Shown piece after piece: positions 29,635 to 39,542 of a stretch of DNA of 64,000 nucleotides. The first letter of the stretch is position 1; every line of letters begins with the position of its first letter. Location of the stretch: the NCBI RefSeq assembly GCF_030824435.1, contig NZ_JAVBXS010000023.1:1-64000 (forward strand), written 5' to 3'. Origin of the DNA: Rheinheimera sp. (GTDB taxonomy: Bacteria; Pseudomonadota; Gammaproteobacteria; Enterobacterales; Alteromonadaceae). A program made the position numbers and the translations under genes. Below the pieces are notes generated by a model, which was not told the DNA's origin, did no database searches, and worked only from the letters and a program-made list of their open reading frames with translations.

Positions 29635-29922
29635 ATGCAAATCAATCTAACTGGTCGTCATGTTGAAATCACTGAAGCACTGAGAGAGTATGTAGACAGC
29701 AAGTTTTCAAAACTTGAACGGCATTTTGACCACATCAACAACGTGCATGTTGTGCTTAACGTGGAGAAATTAAAACAAATTGCCGAAGCAAAACTGCATT
29801 TAAACGGCGGAGAGGTGTTTGCAGTCAGCGAAGATGATAATATGTACGCAGCTATTGACCAGCTGATCGATAAACTTGATCGACAAGTTATTAAACACAA
29901 AGAGAAAATTTCTCGTCATTGA
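29635..29922 (+). CDS. hpf: Short-form ribosome hibernation promoting factor HPF
   Basis: Binds the small subunit in stationary phase and promotes 100S dimers. From ATG 29635 it is 95 residues, the short gammaproteobacterial form. Signatures are ITEALREYVDSKFSKLERHF and NMYAAIDQLIDKLDRQVIKH. AAGGA lies seven bases before this start; an ATG two codons earlier is too close to it. Confidence 0.97.
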   Translation: MQINLTGRHVEITEALREYVDSKFSKLERHFDHINNVHVVLNVEKLKQIAEAKLHLNGGEVFAVSEDDNMYAAIDQLIDKLDRQVIKHKEKISRH

Positions 29923-29932
29923 TTACGGACTT

Positions 29933-30403
29933 ATGAACTTAAGCTCAATGTTATCGAAGGACTGCACAAAAAGTGCGGTCCTTTTTAATAGTAAAAAACG
30001 CATTCTGGAATATATTGCCGAGCTTGCTCATCAGCAATTACCGCAATTAGCAGAATCCACGATTTTTGAAGCACTGATGGCCCGTGAAAAACTGGGCTCC
30101 ACTGGTATTGGTGGTGGTATTGCCATTCCTCATGGCAAATTAAAAGATGTCACCAGCCCGGTGTTAGTTTTTGTTGTCAGTCAGGATGCCATTCAGTTTG
30201 ACGCTATTGATAATCAGGCGGTAGACATTTTCTGCGCCATTCTGATCCCGGAAAATCAGTGCCAGACCCATCTGACAACTTTGGCCGGCATAGCACGGCT
30301 GTTAAGCCAAAAAGATTTAACACGTAAAATCAGACACATAGGCTCAGATCACGATCTTTATCAGCTGCTACTCACCCATTCAGATACGGCGGCCAGCAAA
30401 TGA
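29933..30403 (+). CDS. ptsN: Nitrogen PTS enzyme IIA (PtsN)
   Basis: Phosphocarrier of the regulatory nitrogen PTS, controlling potassium, phosphate and other responses. From ATG 29933 it is 156 residues beginning MNLSSMLSKDCTKSAVLF, aligned with the E. coli start region. The phosphorylated His67 sits in GIAIPHGKL. A terminator-like hairpin covers codons 9-18. It overlaps rapZ by four bases in the rpoN-hpf-ptsN-rapZ-npr order. Confidence 0.96.
   Translation: MNLSSMLSKDCTKSAVLFNSKKRILEYIAELAHQQLPQLAESTIFEALMAREKLGSTGIGGGIAIPHGKLKDVTSPVLVFVVSQDAIQFDAIDNQAVDIFCAILIPENQCQTHLTTLAGIARLLSQKDLTRKIRHIGSDHDLYQLLLTHSDTAASK
29957..29986 (+). terminator. Terminator-like hairpin inside the start of ptsN
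   Basis: AAGGACTGCAC and GTGCGGTCCTT pair along 11 bases (one G-U) around AAAAA, followed by a T run. It begins 25 bases after the ptsN ATG, so it would stop transcripts entering ptsN from rpoN-hpf. Translation of ptsN could block its folding. Confidence 0.65.
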
Positions 30404-31257
30404 AACTTCTGGTCGTCAGTGGTCGCTCAGGTTCCGGAAAATCAGTGGCATTACGCGTGATGGAAGACCTGGGTTACTACTGTGTCGACAATATTCCGGT
30501 GAATTTATTGCCGACACTCGCCAATGCGGTGATGGGGCAATATGAACGGGTTGCCGTCAGTATTGATGTTCGCAACCTGCCGCAGGAGCCGGAAGAACTC
30601 ACTGATATTCTGTCTTATCTGCCACGTAAAGTTGAACTCACCATTTTGTATCTGGACGCTTCCCATAGCAGCCTGATTAAAAGATTCAGCGAAACGCGCC
30701 GTTTGCACCCTTTGTCGCATCAGGCCATGTCGCTGGATGAAGCAATTCAGCGTGAACAACAATTGTTGGATCCTATTTCCAGCCGCGCCGATTTGTATAT
30801 AGACACCACAGACTTAAACGTACATCAGCTGACAGAGCAGCTGCGCGAACGTATTCTGGGTCAGAAAACCGGCCGCTTGGTGATTTTGTTTGAATCTTTT
30901 GGTTTTAAATATGGCATTCCCAAAGATGCCGACTATGTGTTTGATGCCCGCTTTTTACCAAACCCGCATTGGGAGCCTGAACTGAAAATTCTGACCGGCC
31001 TTGACCAGCCGGTAAAAGATTATCTGGCAGCTCAGGAGGTTGTGGGCCTGTATACCGAACAAATTAATCAGTTTATCGGCACCTGGTTGCCCCATCTGGA
31101 ACGGAATAACCGCAGTTATCTGACCATAGCTATTGGTTGTACCGGCGGTCAGCATCGTTCTGTATATATTGTTGAAGCGCTGGCAGCACGTTTTAAAGCC
31201 TTGCGCGAAGATGTACAAATCCGTCACCGCGAACTGGTCCGTCACCATGGCAAATAG
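30400..31257 (+). CDS. rapZ: RNase adapter protein RapZ
   Basis: P-loop protein that in E. coli delivers the small RNA GlmZ to RNase E and so controls glucosamine-6-phosphate synthase. The 285-residue protein has Walker A GRSGSGKS at 8-15 and the C-terminal RNA-binding region (YLTIAIGCTGGQHRSVYIVE). It lies between ptsN and npr as in other gammaproteobacteria. Confidence 0.97.
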   Translation: MKLLVVSGRSGSGKSVALRVMEDLGYYCVDNIPVNLLPTLANAVMGQYERVAVSIDVRNLPQEPEELTDILSYLPRKVELTILYLDASHSSLIKRFSETRRLHPLSHQAMSLDEAIQREQQLLDPISSRADLYIDTTDLNVHQLTEQLRERILGQKTGRLVILFESFGFKYGIPKDADYVFDARFLPNPHWEPELKILTGLDQPVKDYLAAQEVVGLYTEQINQFIGTWLPHLERNNRSYLTIAIGCTGGQHRSVYIVEALAARFKALREDVQIRHRELVRHHGK

Positions 31258-31522
31258 TTTTTCCCAAACCGTTACTATCGTCAATCAGCTGGGTTTACAT
31301 GCCCGCGCTGCAACCAAACTGGCGCAACTCTGTCAGAAATTTGATGCCAAAATCGAATTGCAGCAAGAAGGTAAAACCGCAGATGCCAGCAGTGTGCTGG
31401 CGCTGTTGATGCTGGCCAGCAGCAAAGGCAAAAATGTCGATGTACTTACCCAGGGTGCTGAAGCAGAAGCCGCGTTAAAGTCTGTTGTTGAGCTGATTAA
31501 CAACGGTTTTGACGAAAACTGA
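31247..31522 (+). CDS. ptsO: Phosphocarrier protein NPr (nitrogen PTS HPr)
   Basis: Small phosphocarrier passing phosphate from PtsP to PtsN. From ATG 31247 it is 91 residues; the active His18 is in QLGLHARAATKLAQL. The start lies inside the last codons of rapZ, an 11-base overlap. Last gene of the rpoN run, converging with mnhG. Confidence 0.95.
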   Translation: MANSFSQTVTIVNQLGLHARAATKLAQLCQKFDAKIELQQEGKTADASSVLALLMLASSKGKNVDVLTQGAEAEAALKSVVELINNGFDEN

Positions 31523-31538
31523 GCAGCTGTTTTGTCAT

Positions 31539-31931
31539 TTAATCGCTGTCTGCCAACTTCTCTACTGTTGGCAGATCATTTCCTTTTGCCAGGTTGTCCC
31601 TTTGTTTCATCAAATCCTGATGCCTGGTATTTAGCATTGGCACTAACTTCTGGTGTAAAGCCACTTTAATCAACATATAAGCGGTCACTGGCGCTGAGAT
31701 AAACAAAAACAACGCTATTAAGAACTGCTGCAGGCTCAGTTGTTGTTGCACAAAATTAAAAAATAACATCGAAGCCAACACCAGACTACCCAACCCCAAA
31801 GTGGTGGCTTTGGTTGGACCATGCAGTCTGGTGTAAAAGTCCGGTAATTTAATTAACGCGAATGAACCCAATAAAACAAACAGGGCGCCGGCCATCACCA
31901 ATATGGCGATGCTCCATTCAAGCAGACTCAT
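31539..31931 (-). CDS. mnhG: Mrp/Mnh Na+/H+ antiporter subunit G
   Basis: Small membrane subunit of the multi-subunit Mrp antiporter. The 130-residue protein has three predicted spans and the family motif LPDFYTRLHGPTKATTLG. Last gene of the mnhACDEFG operon, nine bases after mnhF, with a charged C-terminal tail. Confidence 0.92.
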   Translation of the reverse strand: MSLLEWSIAILVMAGALFVLLGSFALIKLPDFYTRLHGPTKATTLGLGSLVLASMLFFNFVQQQLSLQQFLIALFLFISAPVTAYMLIKVALHQKLVPMLNTRHQDLMKQRDNLAKGNDLPTVEKLADSD

Positions 31932-31940
31932 TTGTTGCTC

Positions 31941-32210
31941 CTATTCAATAATGTCGCCACGCAGCATAAATTTGCAAACAGCAACAGTGCTGACAAACCC
32001 CAACATGGCAACCAGCAAAGCCGCCTCAAAGTGCAGGTTGCTCACCGAATAAATGCCATAACAGAGCAATAACGCAATGCTGTTGATATACATGGTATCC
32101 AGCGCCAGCAACCTGTCAGGCATCGACGGGCCACGCAACAACGCCCACAGATTCAGCAGCAATGCAAAACCAATAACGAGCATGGCAACCAGCACTATTT
32201 GGTTCAGCAT
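31941..32210 (-). CDS. mnhF: Mrp/Mnh antiporter subunit F
   Basis: Small hydrophobic subunit of 89 residues with the family motif RGPSMPDRLLALDTM and three spans. Overlaps mnhE by seven bases. Confidence 0.92.
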   Translation of the reverse strand: MLNQIVLVAMLVIGFALLLNLWALLRGPSMPDRLLALDTMYINSIALLLCYGIYSVSNLHFEAALLVAMLGFVSTVAVCKFMLRGDIIE

Positions 32211-32725
32211 TGGAAAATCTCCTTCAGTGGCTGCTCATAACGTTGTTTGATACTGGCAACCAGCTCAGCTTCATTTTGTAAATCCAGCACATGCAGCAGC
32301 AGATACTTAGGCGCGGAGCTGGTTGCATCCAACTGGTAAGGCAAAATTTCCGCACTGACAGTGCCCGGAGTTAACGAAACAGTGCCGGCCAGAATGGTTA
32401 AAGGTAAAGCTTCTGTCATGCTCAATGGCACCAGCACAAAACCCGGGCGCAAATTTTTATTGGGTCCGAGCACCAGCTGAATCACCTGCAAATTAGCCAG
32501 CACAATATCAATCAACACTCTGGCAATATAACGCACAGCCAAACCCCAACGCCGGATAGGTGGTTGTGGATCACGAAAGGATACTGTTAGCTGCGGAATC
32601 ACCAGAGCCAGCAGTGCAGCAACCAGCAGATGTATTGGCGCGATACTGTTATTGAGTAAAAGCCAAACCACAAATAACAATAAACTCCGTGCAGGCGTAG
32701 GTAACAAGGTGTTGAGCAAACGCAT
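32204..32725 (-). CDS. mnhE: Mrp/Mnh antiporter subunit E
   Basis: Membrane subunit of 173 residues from ATG 32725, which has GGAGG nine bases before it. Family features are the N-terminal spans, the region DIVLANLQVIQLVLGPNKNL, and ILAGTVSLTPGTVSAE. The stop of mnhD lies next to its start. An in-frame start at 32752 is less likely because it precedes the ribosome site. Confidence 0.92.
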   Translation of the reverse strand: MRLLNTLLPTPARSLLLFVVWLLLNNSIAPIHLLVAALLALVIPQLTVSFRDPQPPIRRWGLAVRYIARVLIDIVLANLQVIQLVLGPNKNLRPGFVLVPLSMTEALPLTILAGTVSLTPGTVSAEILPYQLDATSSAPKYLLLHVLDLQNEAELVASIKQRYEQPLKEIFQC

Positions 32726-32726
32726 G

Positions 32727-34226
32727 TTATAGCCCTCCTGTGGCACGGACATTTGGCAAAAGCTGAAGCTGCATGGCGGCTTCCAGACAAAATTGCATCA
32801 CAGGATTACCAAAGACCACCAACAGAGGACTACAAGCTAATAACAACACCACGGCACTCCATTGCACCGGTTGTGCCCTGTTGCCGCTCACCTGCTGTTG
32901 ATTAACCCGCCAAAACAAGGTACTGCCGGCACGACTCACAGCAATCAGCACCATAAGGCTGCACAATAACAATACTGACCACAAAGCAATACGGTGCTGG
33001 CTCTCAGTTGCGGCCTGCAATAACCAGATTTTCGCCACAAAACCAGACAAAGGCGGCATACCCACCACAGCCAGCGCTGCGATAAAAAATAACACGCCAA
33101 GCAACCAGGCCTGTTGTAGTGGCCGACCCGAGACTAATCTGTCCTGCACTGTACCGCGCTGCGCTGCGATTAAATCTGCCAGCAAAAATAACGCGCCCGC
33201 CATTAATGTTGAGTGCAGGCTGTAATAAAGCATTGCAGCAATGGCGGCTGTGCTCCCCAAAGACAACACAGCAATCAGGCTACCCACTGAAACCAACACC
33301 AGATAAGCCACCAGCTTTTTTAAATTTTGCGCAGCAATGACGCCAATGGCAGCCAACACCATAGTGGCAAGCCCGGCAAACCATAACAAGTCCTGGCCAA
33401 ACCCGGCCAATTCACCGGCATTGCTGGCAAAAAGACTGCCGAACACCCGCAGCACACAATAAACCCCAACTTTGGTCATCACTGCAAACATAGCTGCCAC
33501 AGCAGGAGAAGCATTGGCATAAGCAGCAGGCAACCAAAAATGTAACGGCAAAATAGCAGCCTTCAGGCCAAAAACCACCAGCAATAAGCCCGCCGCAGCT
33601 TTGACGATCAACGCCTGCTGCGGGCCTAGTTGACTGATACGCTGCGCCATATCCTGCATATTCAGACTGCCGAGCATGGCGTACAACAAAGCAAGTGCCA
33701 ATAAAAACACCGCTGAGCCTAACAGGTTTAATAACACATAATGCAAAGCTGCTTTAGTACGTCCTTTCCCGCCGCCGTGTAATAACAACCCATAAGAGGA
33801 AATCAGCAGTACTTCGAAAAATACAAAAAGATTAAATAAATCAGCTGTTAAAAAAGCCCCATGAATGCCCATCAGCAAAAATTGTAATAAAGGCTGAAAA
33901 TATGCCCCACGCTCATCTTCACCTGCCACACTGTACAACCAGCAACAACAAGCCAACACAGTACTCAGCAGAACAAAAAGTGCGGAGACCTTATCCTGCA
34001 ACAACACAATGCCAAAAGGGGCTGGCCAGTTCCCCAACAGGTAAAAAGTCTGCACACCGGCCCCACTCTGCCATAGTCCGAACAGCGCGCTTAAAAGCAA
34101 CAAAAACAGCCCGAGACCACTGAGCCAGCGCCTTTTTGTCAAAGAAGCCTGTAACGGCGGTAACAATAATAAAGCTGCGGTCAGTAACGGCAGTAATATG
34201 GGGAATATCACAGCATGTTGCATCAA
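32727..34226 (-). CDS. mnhD: Mrp/Mnh antiporter subunit D (NuoN/NuoM-like)
   Basis: Proton-channel-like subunit related to complex I antiporter subunits. The 499-residue protein is highly hydrophobic with the signature FNLFVFFEVLLISSYGLLLH (conserved Glu) and ILPLHFWLPAAYANASPAVA (conserved Pro and His region). Overlaps mnhC by four bases. Confidence 0.93.
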   Translation of the reverse strand: MMQHAVIFPILLPLLTAALLLLPPLQASLTKRRWLSGLGLFLLLLSALFGLWQSGAGVQTFYLLGNWPAPFGIVLLQDKVSALFVLLSTVLACCCWLYSVAGEDERGAYFQPLLQFLLMGIHGAFLTADLFNLFVFFEVLLISSYGLLLHGGGKGRTKAALHYVLLNLLGSAVFLLALALLYAMLGSLNMQDMAQRISQLGPQQALIVKAAAGLLLVVFGLKAAILPLHFWLPAAYANASPAVAAMFAVMTKVGVYCVLRVFGSLFASNAGELAGFGQDLLWFAGLATMVLAAIGVIAAQNLKKLVAYLVLVSVGSLIAVLSLGSTAAIAAMLYYSLHSTLMAGALFLLADLIAAQRGTVQDRLVSGRPLQQAWLLGVLFFIAALAVVGMPPLSGFVAKIWLLQAATESQHRIALWSVLLLCSLMVLIAVSRAGSTLFWRVNQQQVSGNRAQPVQWSAVVLLLACSPLLVVFGNPVMQFCLEAAMQLQLLPNVRATGGL

Positions 34227-34579
34227 AGCCGCGACTCCTTATCCGGATGTTGACGGGAACCACTGTCACCATCCACATGATCATTTCCAAGTTCGGCCCG
34301 GGCACGAATAGCCAGAATCACTAAAAATGCCGTCATGGCAAAACCTATCACTATGGCTGTCAGCACCAGAGCTTGCGGCAGCGGGTCAGCATAAATATCG
34401 GTTTGCCCCAGCACAGCACCTTTGCCAGCCGTTAAACCACCACTGGCAAAAATAAACAGGTTGACCGCATAAGAAAGCAAGGTCAGCCCAAGCACCACGG
34501 CAAAGGTATGGGCCCGTAACACCAACAACACACCGCAGCTGGTCAGTACCCCAATCACAATGGCTATCACCAGTTCCAT
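34223..34579 (-). CDS. mnhC: Mrp/Mnh antiporter subunit C (NuoK-like)
   Basis: Small NuoK-like subunit of 118 residues with three spans. The motif LGLTLLSYAVNLFIFASGG and the later DPLPQALVLTAIVIGFAMTA identify it. Overlaps the fused A-B subunit by one base. Confidence 0.93.
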   Translation of the reverse strand: MELVIAIVIGVLTSCGVLLVLRAHTFAVVLGLTLLSYAVNLFIFASGGLTAGKGAVLGQTDIYADPLPQALVLTAIVIGFAMTAFLVILAIRARAELGNDHVDGDSGSRQHPDKESRL

Positions 34580-37377
34580 TACAACTGCTCCTTATGCATC
34601 GGCCTGTATCTGGTTGTCACCTTGCCTAGATTTGCCAGAATTAATAAGGTTGAACCTACCACTGTCAAATAAACCCCTAAATCAAAAACCATGGCACTGG
34701 CAAGCTCTATAGTGCCTATCAACGGTAATTCAAAATAATCAAACCAGGACGTTAAAAAAGGTTTATCAAACAACCAGCTGGCAACACCGGTACCGGCGGC
34801 GCATAAAATCCCTAAGGCTATCAGCGTAGAATATTCAACTTTTAACCTTGGTTTGACCCAGTCCACCCCCTGCGCCACATATTGCAAAATCATTGCGACG
34901 GCGGTGATAAGACCAGCAACAAAACCACCACCAGGCATATTATGACCACGGAAAAAGATATAAACCGATACTAATAATGCCAAAGGAAGTAACGCTTGTG
35001 ATACCACTGCCAGTAGCAGCGGATGCGGGTCCAAAGCCCAGCGCCTGCCTTCGCCGTCTGCACCCGCCATAAAACGCGGAATACCGGTCAGCATTTTAAA
35101 AATACCCAAAGCGGCAATACCAAGTACGGTAATTTCGCCGAGCGTATCAAAACCACGGAAGTCGACCAGGATCACGTTGACAACATTGGTCCCCCCGCCC
35201 CCGGTTTTAGCATTTTGCAGAAAATAACCAGCAATAGTGTCGGTTTGGTTAGTCAGCATGGCAAAAGCCAGACTGCCAATCACCACCCCCATAGCTGTTG
35301 CTAAAGTTAAATCCCGCACCAGATGACCAGGCGAAGATTGTTTGACCGACTTATGCGGCAAAAAATACAAGCCCAGCATCAGCAGCACCACTGTCACTAC
35401 TTCAACAGACAATTGAGTTAAGGCTAAATCAGGTGCAGAAAAACGCACAAAGGCCAGACTGACCATCAAACCAACCACAGAAATCATTACCAGCGACAAT
35501 AATCTTTGCCGGATCGTCAGCACAGTGGCGATAGCAGCAATACATAAAATCGCCGCTCCGGCCATCAACAGCGGATCCGTCTCCAAAGCAGGTCTGTTAC
35601 CTTTTAACGAACTCAGCTCCAGCAATGGTGCTCCGCTGAACAGCAACACCAACAGCAACATCACACCAGCAAAACGCTGATAACTGCCATTGTCGACTCT
35701 TGCCGTGACACGACGACAGCCTTGCTCAAAACGCTGCAACAACTGGTCAAATCGGTAGATCGCTGCTTGTTCAGTAAATCCGGCCTGGAATAAAAACAGG
35801 TGCTTACGATTGATATAAAGCACAATACCACCGGCCATTGCCAATACACTCATCAGCAACGGAATATTCAACCCATGCCAAAGCGCCAGGCTATATTCAG
35901 GCACCTCAGTTCCCAACACTGCAGCAGAAGCCTGCGTCAATAAATCCCCGATAAACCACTGTGGAAAAACCCCAACCAGCACACAAAAAGCCACCAGAAT
36001 TTCCATCGGCACCCGCATATATCGTGGTGGTTCGTGTGGTGTGTGCGTCAAACCTATAGGCTCGCCGTTAAAAAACACGTCGTGGATAAAACGGGCTGAA
36101 TAAGCCACTGCAAAAATGGCTGCCACAGTGGCCAACAGCGGAATTAACCAACTTAATGAACCTAAAATCTCCTGATGCAGGGTTTGGGTAAAAAACATTT
36201 CTTTGGATAAAAAGCCGTTTAAAAGCGGCACCCCTGCCATGGACGCCGAGGCCACCATGGCCAAAGTCGCTGTCACCGGCATATATTTCCACAAGCCGTT
36301 AATTTTTCGCATATCCCTCGAACCGGTTTCATGGTCAATAATACCGGCCGTCATAAAAAGTGACGCTTTAAAAATCGCATGATTGATCAGGTGAAAAATG
36401 GCCGCCACAGCTGCCAGATCAGTATCCAGTCCCAACAACAACACGATCAGGCCCAGATGCGAAATAGTGGAATACGCCAGCAAAGCTTTGATGTCGTGCT
36501 GAAACAACGCAAAATAAGCCCCCACCAGCAATGTTGCCAAACCGGTCAGGGTCACAGTTAAAAACCACAAGTCAGTACCTGACAATAACGGATATAAACG
36601 CGCTAACAGAAAAATACCGGCTTTGACCATAGTGGCCGAATGCAGGTAAGCACTGACCGGAGTAGGTGCTGCCATGGCATTTGGCAACCAGAAATGAAAC
36701 GGAAACTGGGCAGACTTGGTAAAAGCGCCTAACAATACCAGCAACAACACCACAGGATAAGCAGCATGCTGTTGTAACTGTTCCGTTTTGCTAAGTACCA
36801 CTGTCAGTTCATAACTGCCGGTGATTTGTCCAAGCAAAACAATGCCTGCCAGCAGTGCCAGACCGCCGGCAGCAGTGACAGTTAACGCCATTCGTGCCCC
36901 TTTACGGGCGTCGGATTGAGAGGACCAAAAACTAATCAGCAAAAAGGAACTGATACTGGTGAGTTCCCAGAAGAACCACATCTGCAATAAATTACCGGAA
37001 AGCACGACCCCCAGCATGGCAAACATAAACAACATTAAAAATGCATAAAACCTGGCCATCGAGTCTTGTGCTGACAGGTAATAACGCGCGTACAGAATGA
37101 CCAATAAACCGATACAAAGAATGAGCAGACTGAATAAAAAGGACAAACCATCCAGATGCAGGCTGACATTCAGCCCTATCAGCGGCAACCACTGAGCCTG
37201 AAAACGCAAAACTTCACCGGAGAAAATCGCCGGACCACAAGGTAATAACAGCAACAAAGCAAGGGCCGGAAAAGCAGCAACAGCGAACGCCAGCTTACTG
37301 CGTTGCCAATGTCGTGCTGTTGTGGCAAACAAGCTGGCCAGCAGCGGCAATACAACTATCCATAATAAGGTGCTCAC
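34579..37377 (-). CDS. mnhA: Mrp/Mnh antiporter fused subunits A and B
   Basis: Large 932-residue membrane protein combining MrpA and MrpB. The N-terminal part is NuoL-like, with [19 protein letters not shown] (conserved Glu), [20 protein letters not shown] and [13 protein letters not shown]. The last quarter contains the MrpA C-terminal NuoJ-like region ([20 protein letters not shown]) and the MrpB domain ([20 protein letters not shown]). With C, D, E, F and G downstream the antiporter is complete. It is the first gene of the operon; expected role is Na+ export and pH homeostasis. Confidence 0.94.
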   Translation of the reverse strand: MSTLLWIVVLPLLASLFATTARHWQRSKLAFAVAAFPALALLLLLPCGPAIFSGEVLRFQAQWLPLIGLNVSLHLDGLSFLFSLLILCIGLLVILYARYYLSAQDSMARFYAFLMLFMFAMLGVVLSGNLLQMWFFWELTSISSFLLISFWSSQSDARKGARMALTVTAAGGLALLAGIVLLGQITGSYELTVVLSKTEQLQQHAAYPVVLLLVLLGAFTKSAQFPFHFWLPNAMAAPTPVSAYLHSATMVKAGIFLLARLYPLLSGTDLWFLTVTLTGLATLLVGAYFALFQHDIKALLAYSTISHLGLIVLLLGLDTDLAAVAAIFHLINHAIFKASLFMTAGIIDHETGSRDMRKINGLWKYMPVTATLAMVASASMAGVPLLNGFLSKEMFFTQTLHQEILGSLSWLIPLLATVAAIFAVAYSARFIHDVFFNGEPIGLTHTPHEPPRYMRVPMEILVAFCVLVGVFPQWFIGDLLTQASAAVLGTEVPEYSLALWHGLNIPLLMSVLAMAGGIVLYINRKHLFLFQAGFTEQAAIYRFDQLLQRFEQGCRRVTARVDNGSYQRFAGVMLLLVLLFSGAPLLELSSLKGNRPALETDPLLMAGAAILCIAAIATVLTIRQRLLSLVMISVVGLMVSLAFVRFSAPDLALTQLSVEVVTVVLLMLGLYFLPHKSVKQSSPGHLVRDLTLATAMGVVIGSLAFAMLTNQTDTIAGYFLQNAKTGGGGTNVVNVILVDFRGFDTLGEITVLGIAALGIFKMLTGIPRFMAGADGEGRRWALDPHPLLLAVVSQALLPLALLVSVYIFFRGHNMPGGGFVAGLITAVAMILQYVAQGVDWVKPRLKVEYSTLIALGILCAAGTGVASWLFDKPFLTSWFDYFELPLIGTIELASAMVFDLGVYLTVVGSTLLILANLGKVTTRYRPMHKEQL

Positions 37378-37546
37378 CAGTATCGGTTCCTCGTTTGATA
37401 TGCCGGTCTAAAGACCATCCCTTGCTACAGTTTCAAGCTGAACTGGCGACAGGGTTTATGACTCCTGAACATGCAAATGATGTCATGACATTGTTGGGTG
37501 TTATCTGAAGGCAGGCCATACAGATTTAAAGTAAACTCCAGATAAA

Positions 37547-37573
37547 CGGGGTTTTATTTGCGATAAAACCCCG
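37547..37573. terminator. Stem-loop after nhaB, possible terminator
   Basis: CGGGGTTTTAT and ATAAAACCCCG pair around a five-base loop 12 bases after the nhaB stop. No separate T run follows, though the stem itself is A/T-rich on its outer side. Confidence 0.6.
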
Positions 37574-37585
37574 TCATTTGCAGAC

Positions 37586-39166
37586 TTAGTGAGCCGGAAC
37601 AGCAGTGGCGCCCGGCACATAATGATGTATCCAGCCAATGTCATAAAACCAATGCGTAACCTCAGGCAAAATCAGCACTGTGCTGACCAGACCGACAACG
37701 GTTAAAACGATAGTATAAGGAATGGCCATCCAAACCATTTTGGCGTAAGACAAACGAATCAGCGGTGCTAAAGCACTGGTCAGCAAGAATAAAAATGCTG
37801 CCTGACCGTTTGGTGTTGCCACGCTTGGCAGGTTAGTACCGGTATTAATGGCAATGGCCAACAACTCGAACTGCTCGCGGCTGATGCGCCCGGCTTCCCA
37901 GGCCGCTTTCACTTCATTGATATACACAGTGCCGACAAACACATTGTCACTCACCATAGACAAAGCACCGTTCGCCAGGAACAACATCGCCAATTGCAGC
38001 TGACCATCAAAGGTCAGCACCCAGGCAATCACAGGCGCAAATAAATGCTGATCAATAATCACCGCCACTATGGCAAAAAACACCACCAACAACGCAGTAA
38101 AAGGCAAGGCTTCTTTAAAAGCATGACCAATGGCATGTTCATCCGTCACACCACAGAAAGTGGTTGCCAGAATAATCACCATCAGACCAATTAAACCAAC
38201 AGAAGCAATATGCAGGCTCAGGCAAAGGATCAGCAGCACGGCAATAATGCCTTGTACCCATAACTTTGCAATGTCAGAAGAAGTAATTTTGGCGGTCTGA
38301 TATTTATCATAAGCAAGCAGTACTTCCTGCACAGCAACAGGTAAACGCACACCAAAATCAAAAATCCGGAATTTTTCAACCACCACAGTGGTCAATAAAC
38401 CAAATACCAGCACTGGCGCCGAAACAGCACACATCCGCAAAGCAAATTCGGCAAAATCCCAACCCACTGCAGCGGCAATAATCAGGTTTTGTGGTTCACC
38501 TACCATAGTAGACACGCCGCCCATTGCAGTACCCACACCGGCATGCATCAACAAGTTACGCAAAAATCCACGAAACGCATCCAGATCGGCTCGCGAGAGT
38601 TCGGCAACTTCGGTATCCACACTATGATCATGGGGGTCGATAAAACCTTTACCCGACGAGATTTTATGGTAAATGGCATAAAAGCCAACGCCTACCGCAA
38701 TCACCACTGCCACTACTGTTAAGGCATCAAGGAAAGCGGATAAAAAAGCGGCCATAAAAGTAAAAGCCAAAGAGATACCAATTTTTGAGCGAACCCGGAT
38801 CAACAGTTTAGTGAACACAAAAAGCAGCAGGTCTTTGACAAAGTGAATGCCTGCCACCATAAACACCAGCAACAAAATAACCTCAATATTCATCGTCACT
38901 TCGTGCATCACTTTGTTGGTACTGGTCATGCCCATGGCAATGGCCTGAATCGCCAACAAACCACCTGGCAATAATGGATAACACTTCAGTGCCATCGCCA
39001 GCGTGAAGATAAATTCAATCACCAGCATCCAACCGGCCAGATAAGGATGGTTGATAAACACCAGTGGGTTGATAAACAAAAATGCAATGATGGTTAGTTT
39101 GTACCAGTTGGGAGACTGACCGAGGAAATTGTTATAGATGGCGAGCGCTGTGCCAGATGCTTTCAT
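37586..39166 (-). CDS. nhaB: Na+/H+ antiporter NhaB
   Basis: Electrogenic inner-membrane Na+/H+ antiporter. The 526-residue length is that of E. coli NhaB (513) plus a little. Motifs include [55 protein letters not shown] and [20 protein letters not shown]. It lies just beyond the Mrp operon on the same strand but with its own 3' hairpin, so is a separate unit with a shared theme of sodium handling. Confidence 0.96.
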   Translation of the reverse strand: MKASGTALAIYNNFLGQSPNWYKLTIIAFLFINPLVFINHPYLAGWMLVIEFIFTLAMALKCYPLLPGGLLAIQAIAMGMTSTNKVMHEVTMNIEVILLLVFMVAGIHFVKDLLLFVFTKLLIRVRSKIGISLAFTFMAAFLSAFLDALTVVAVVIAVGVGFYAIYHKISSGKGFIDPHDHSVDTEVAELSRADLDAFRGFLRNLLMHAGVGTAMGGVSTMVGEPQNLIIAAAVGWDFAEFALRMCAVSAPVLVFGLLTTVVVEKFRIFDFGVRLPVAVQEVLLAYDKYQTAKITSSDIAKLWVQGIIAVLLILCLSLHIASVGLIGLMVIILATTFCGVTDEHAIGHAFKEALPFTALLVVFFAIVAVIIDQHLFAPVIAWVLTFDGQLQLAMLFLANGALSMVSDNVFVGTVYINEVKAAWEAGRISREQFELLAIAINTGTNLPSVATPNGQAAFLFLLTSALAPLIRLSYAKMVWMAIPYTIVLTVVGLVSTVLILPEVTHWFYDIGWIHHYVPGATAVPAH

Positions 39167-39486
39167 ACCTTGTACCCATAGTTTTTATTATGAATATCAG
39201 CGAAACAGAATGATGTTCTGTCCGTTCAAAGATAGCGCACCTTAGCAACACTGCCTTGGTCTGAGCGGGTAAAAATGGGCTAAATGCTCAAAAATGCTAT
39301 CTATGTCAGATTCTTATACCGAGTTCACTCCAGAATGTCCATGACAGCCAGATGAACAAAGCATAGAAATAAGATAAACGCCGGAAAATTTAACCTCAAT
39401 TCCAAGCCTGAAATTTACCGCTAAAACAACGCTAACATTTGTCCCGCTCCAGACCTCTTGTCCGGCACAATGGCGATCGCGGCCAA
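39167..39486. other. Intergenic stretch upstream of nhaB; no gene seen
   Basis: About 320 bases between nhaB and the terminator of the oligopeptidase gene. It should hold the nhaB promoter; I see no confident promoter pair, repeat or small gene. Confidence 0.5.
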
Positions 39487-39516
39487 AAACAAAAACGCCT
39501 GCAGGATGCAGGCGTT
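39487..39516 (-). terminator. Terminator of the oligopeptidase gene
   Basis: On the minus strand a 10-bp stem AACGCCTGCA/TGCAGGCGTT with a three-base loop is followed by T5GT5, 27 bases after the stop. Confidence 0.9.
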
Positions 39517-39542
39517 ATAAAAAGCTTGTTCAGCCGCGCTGA

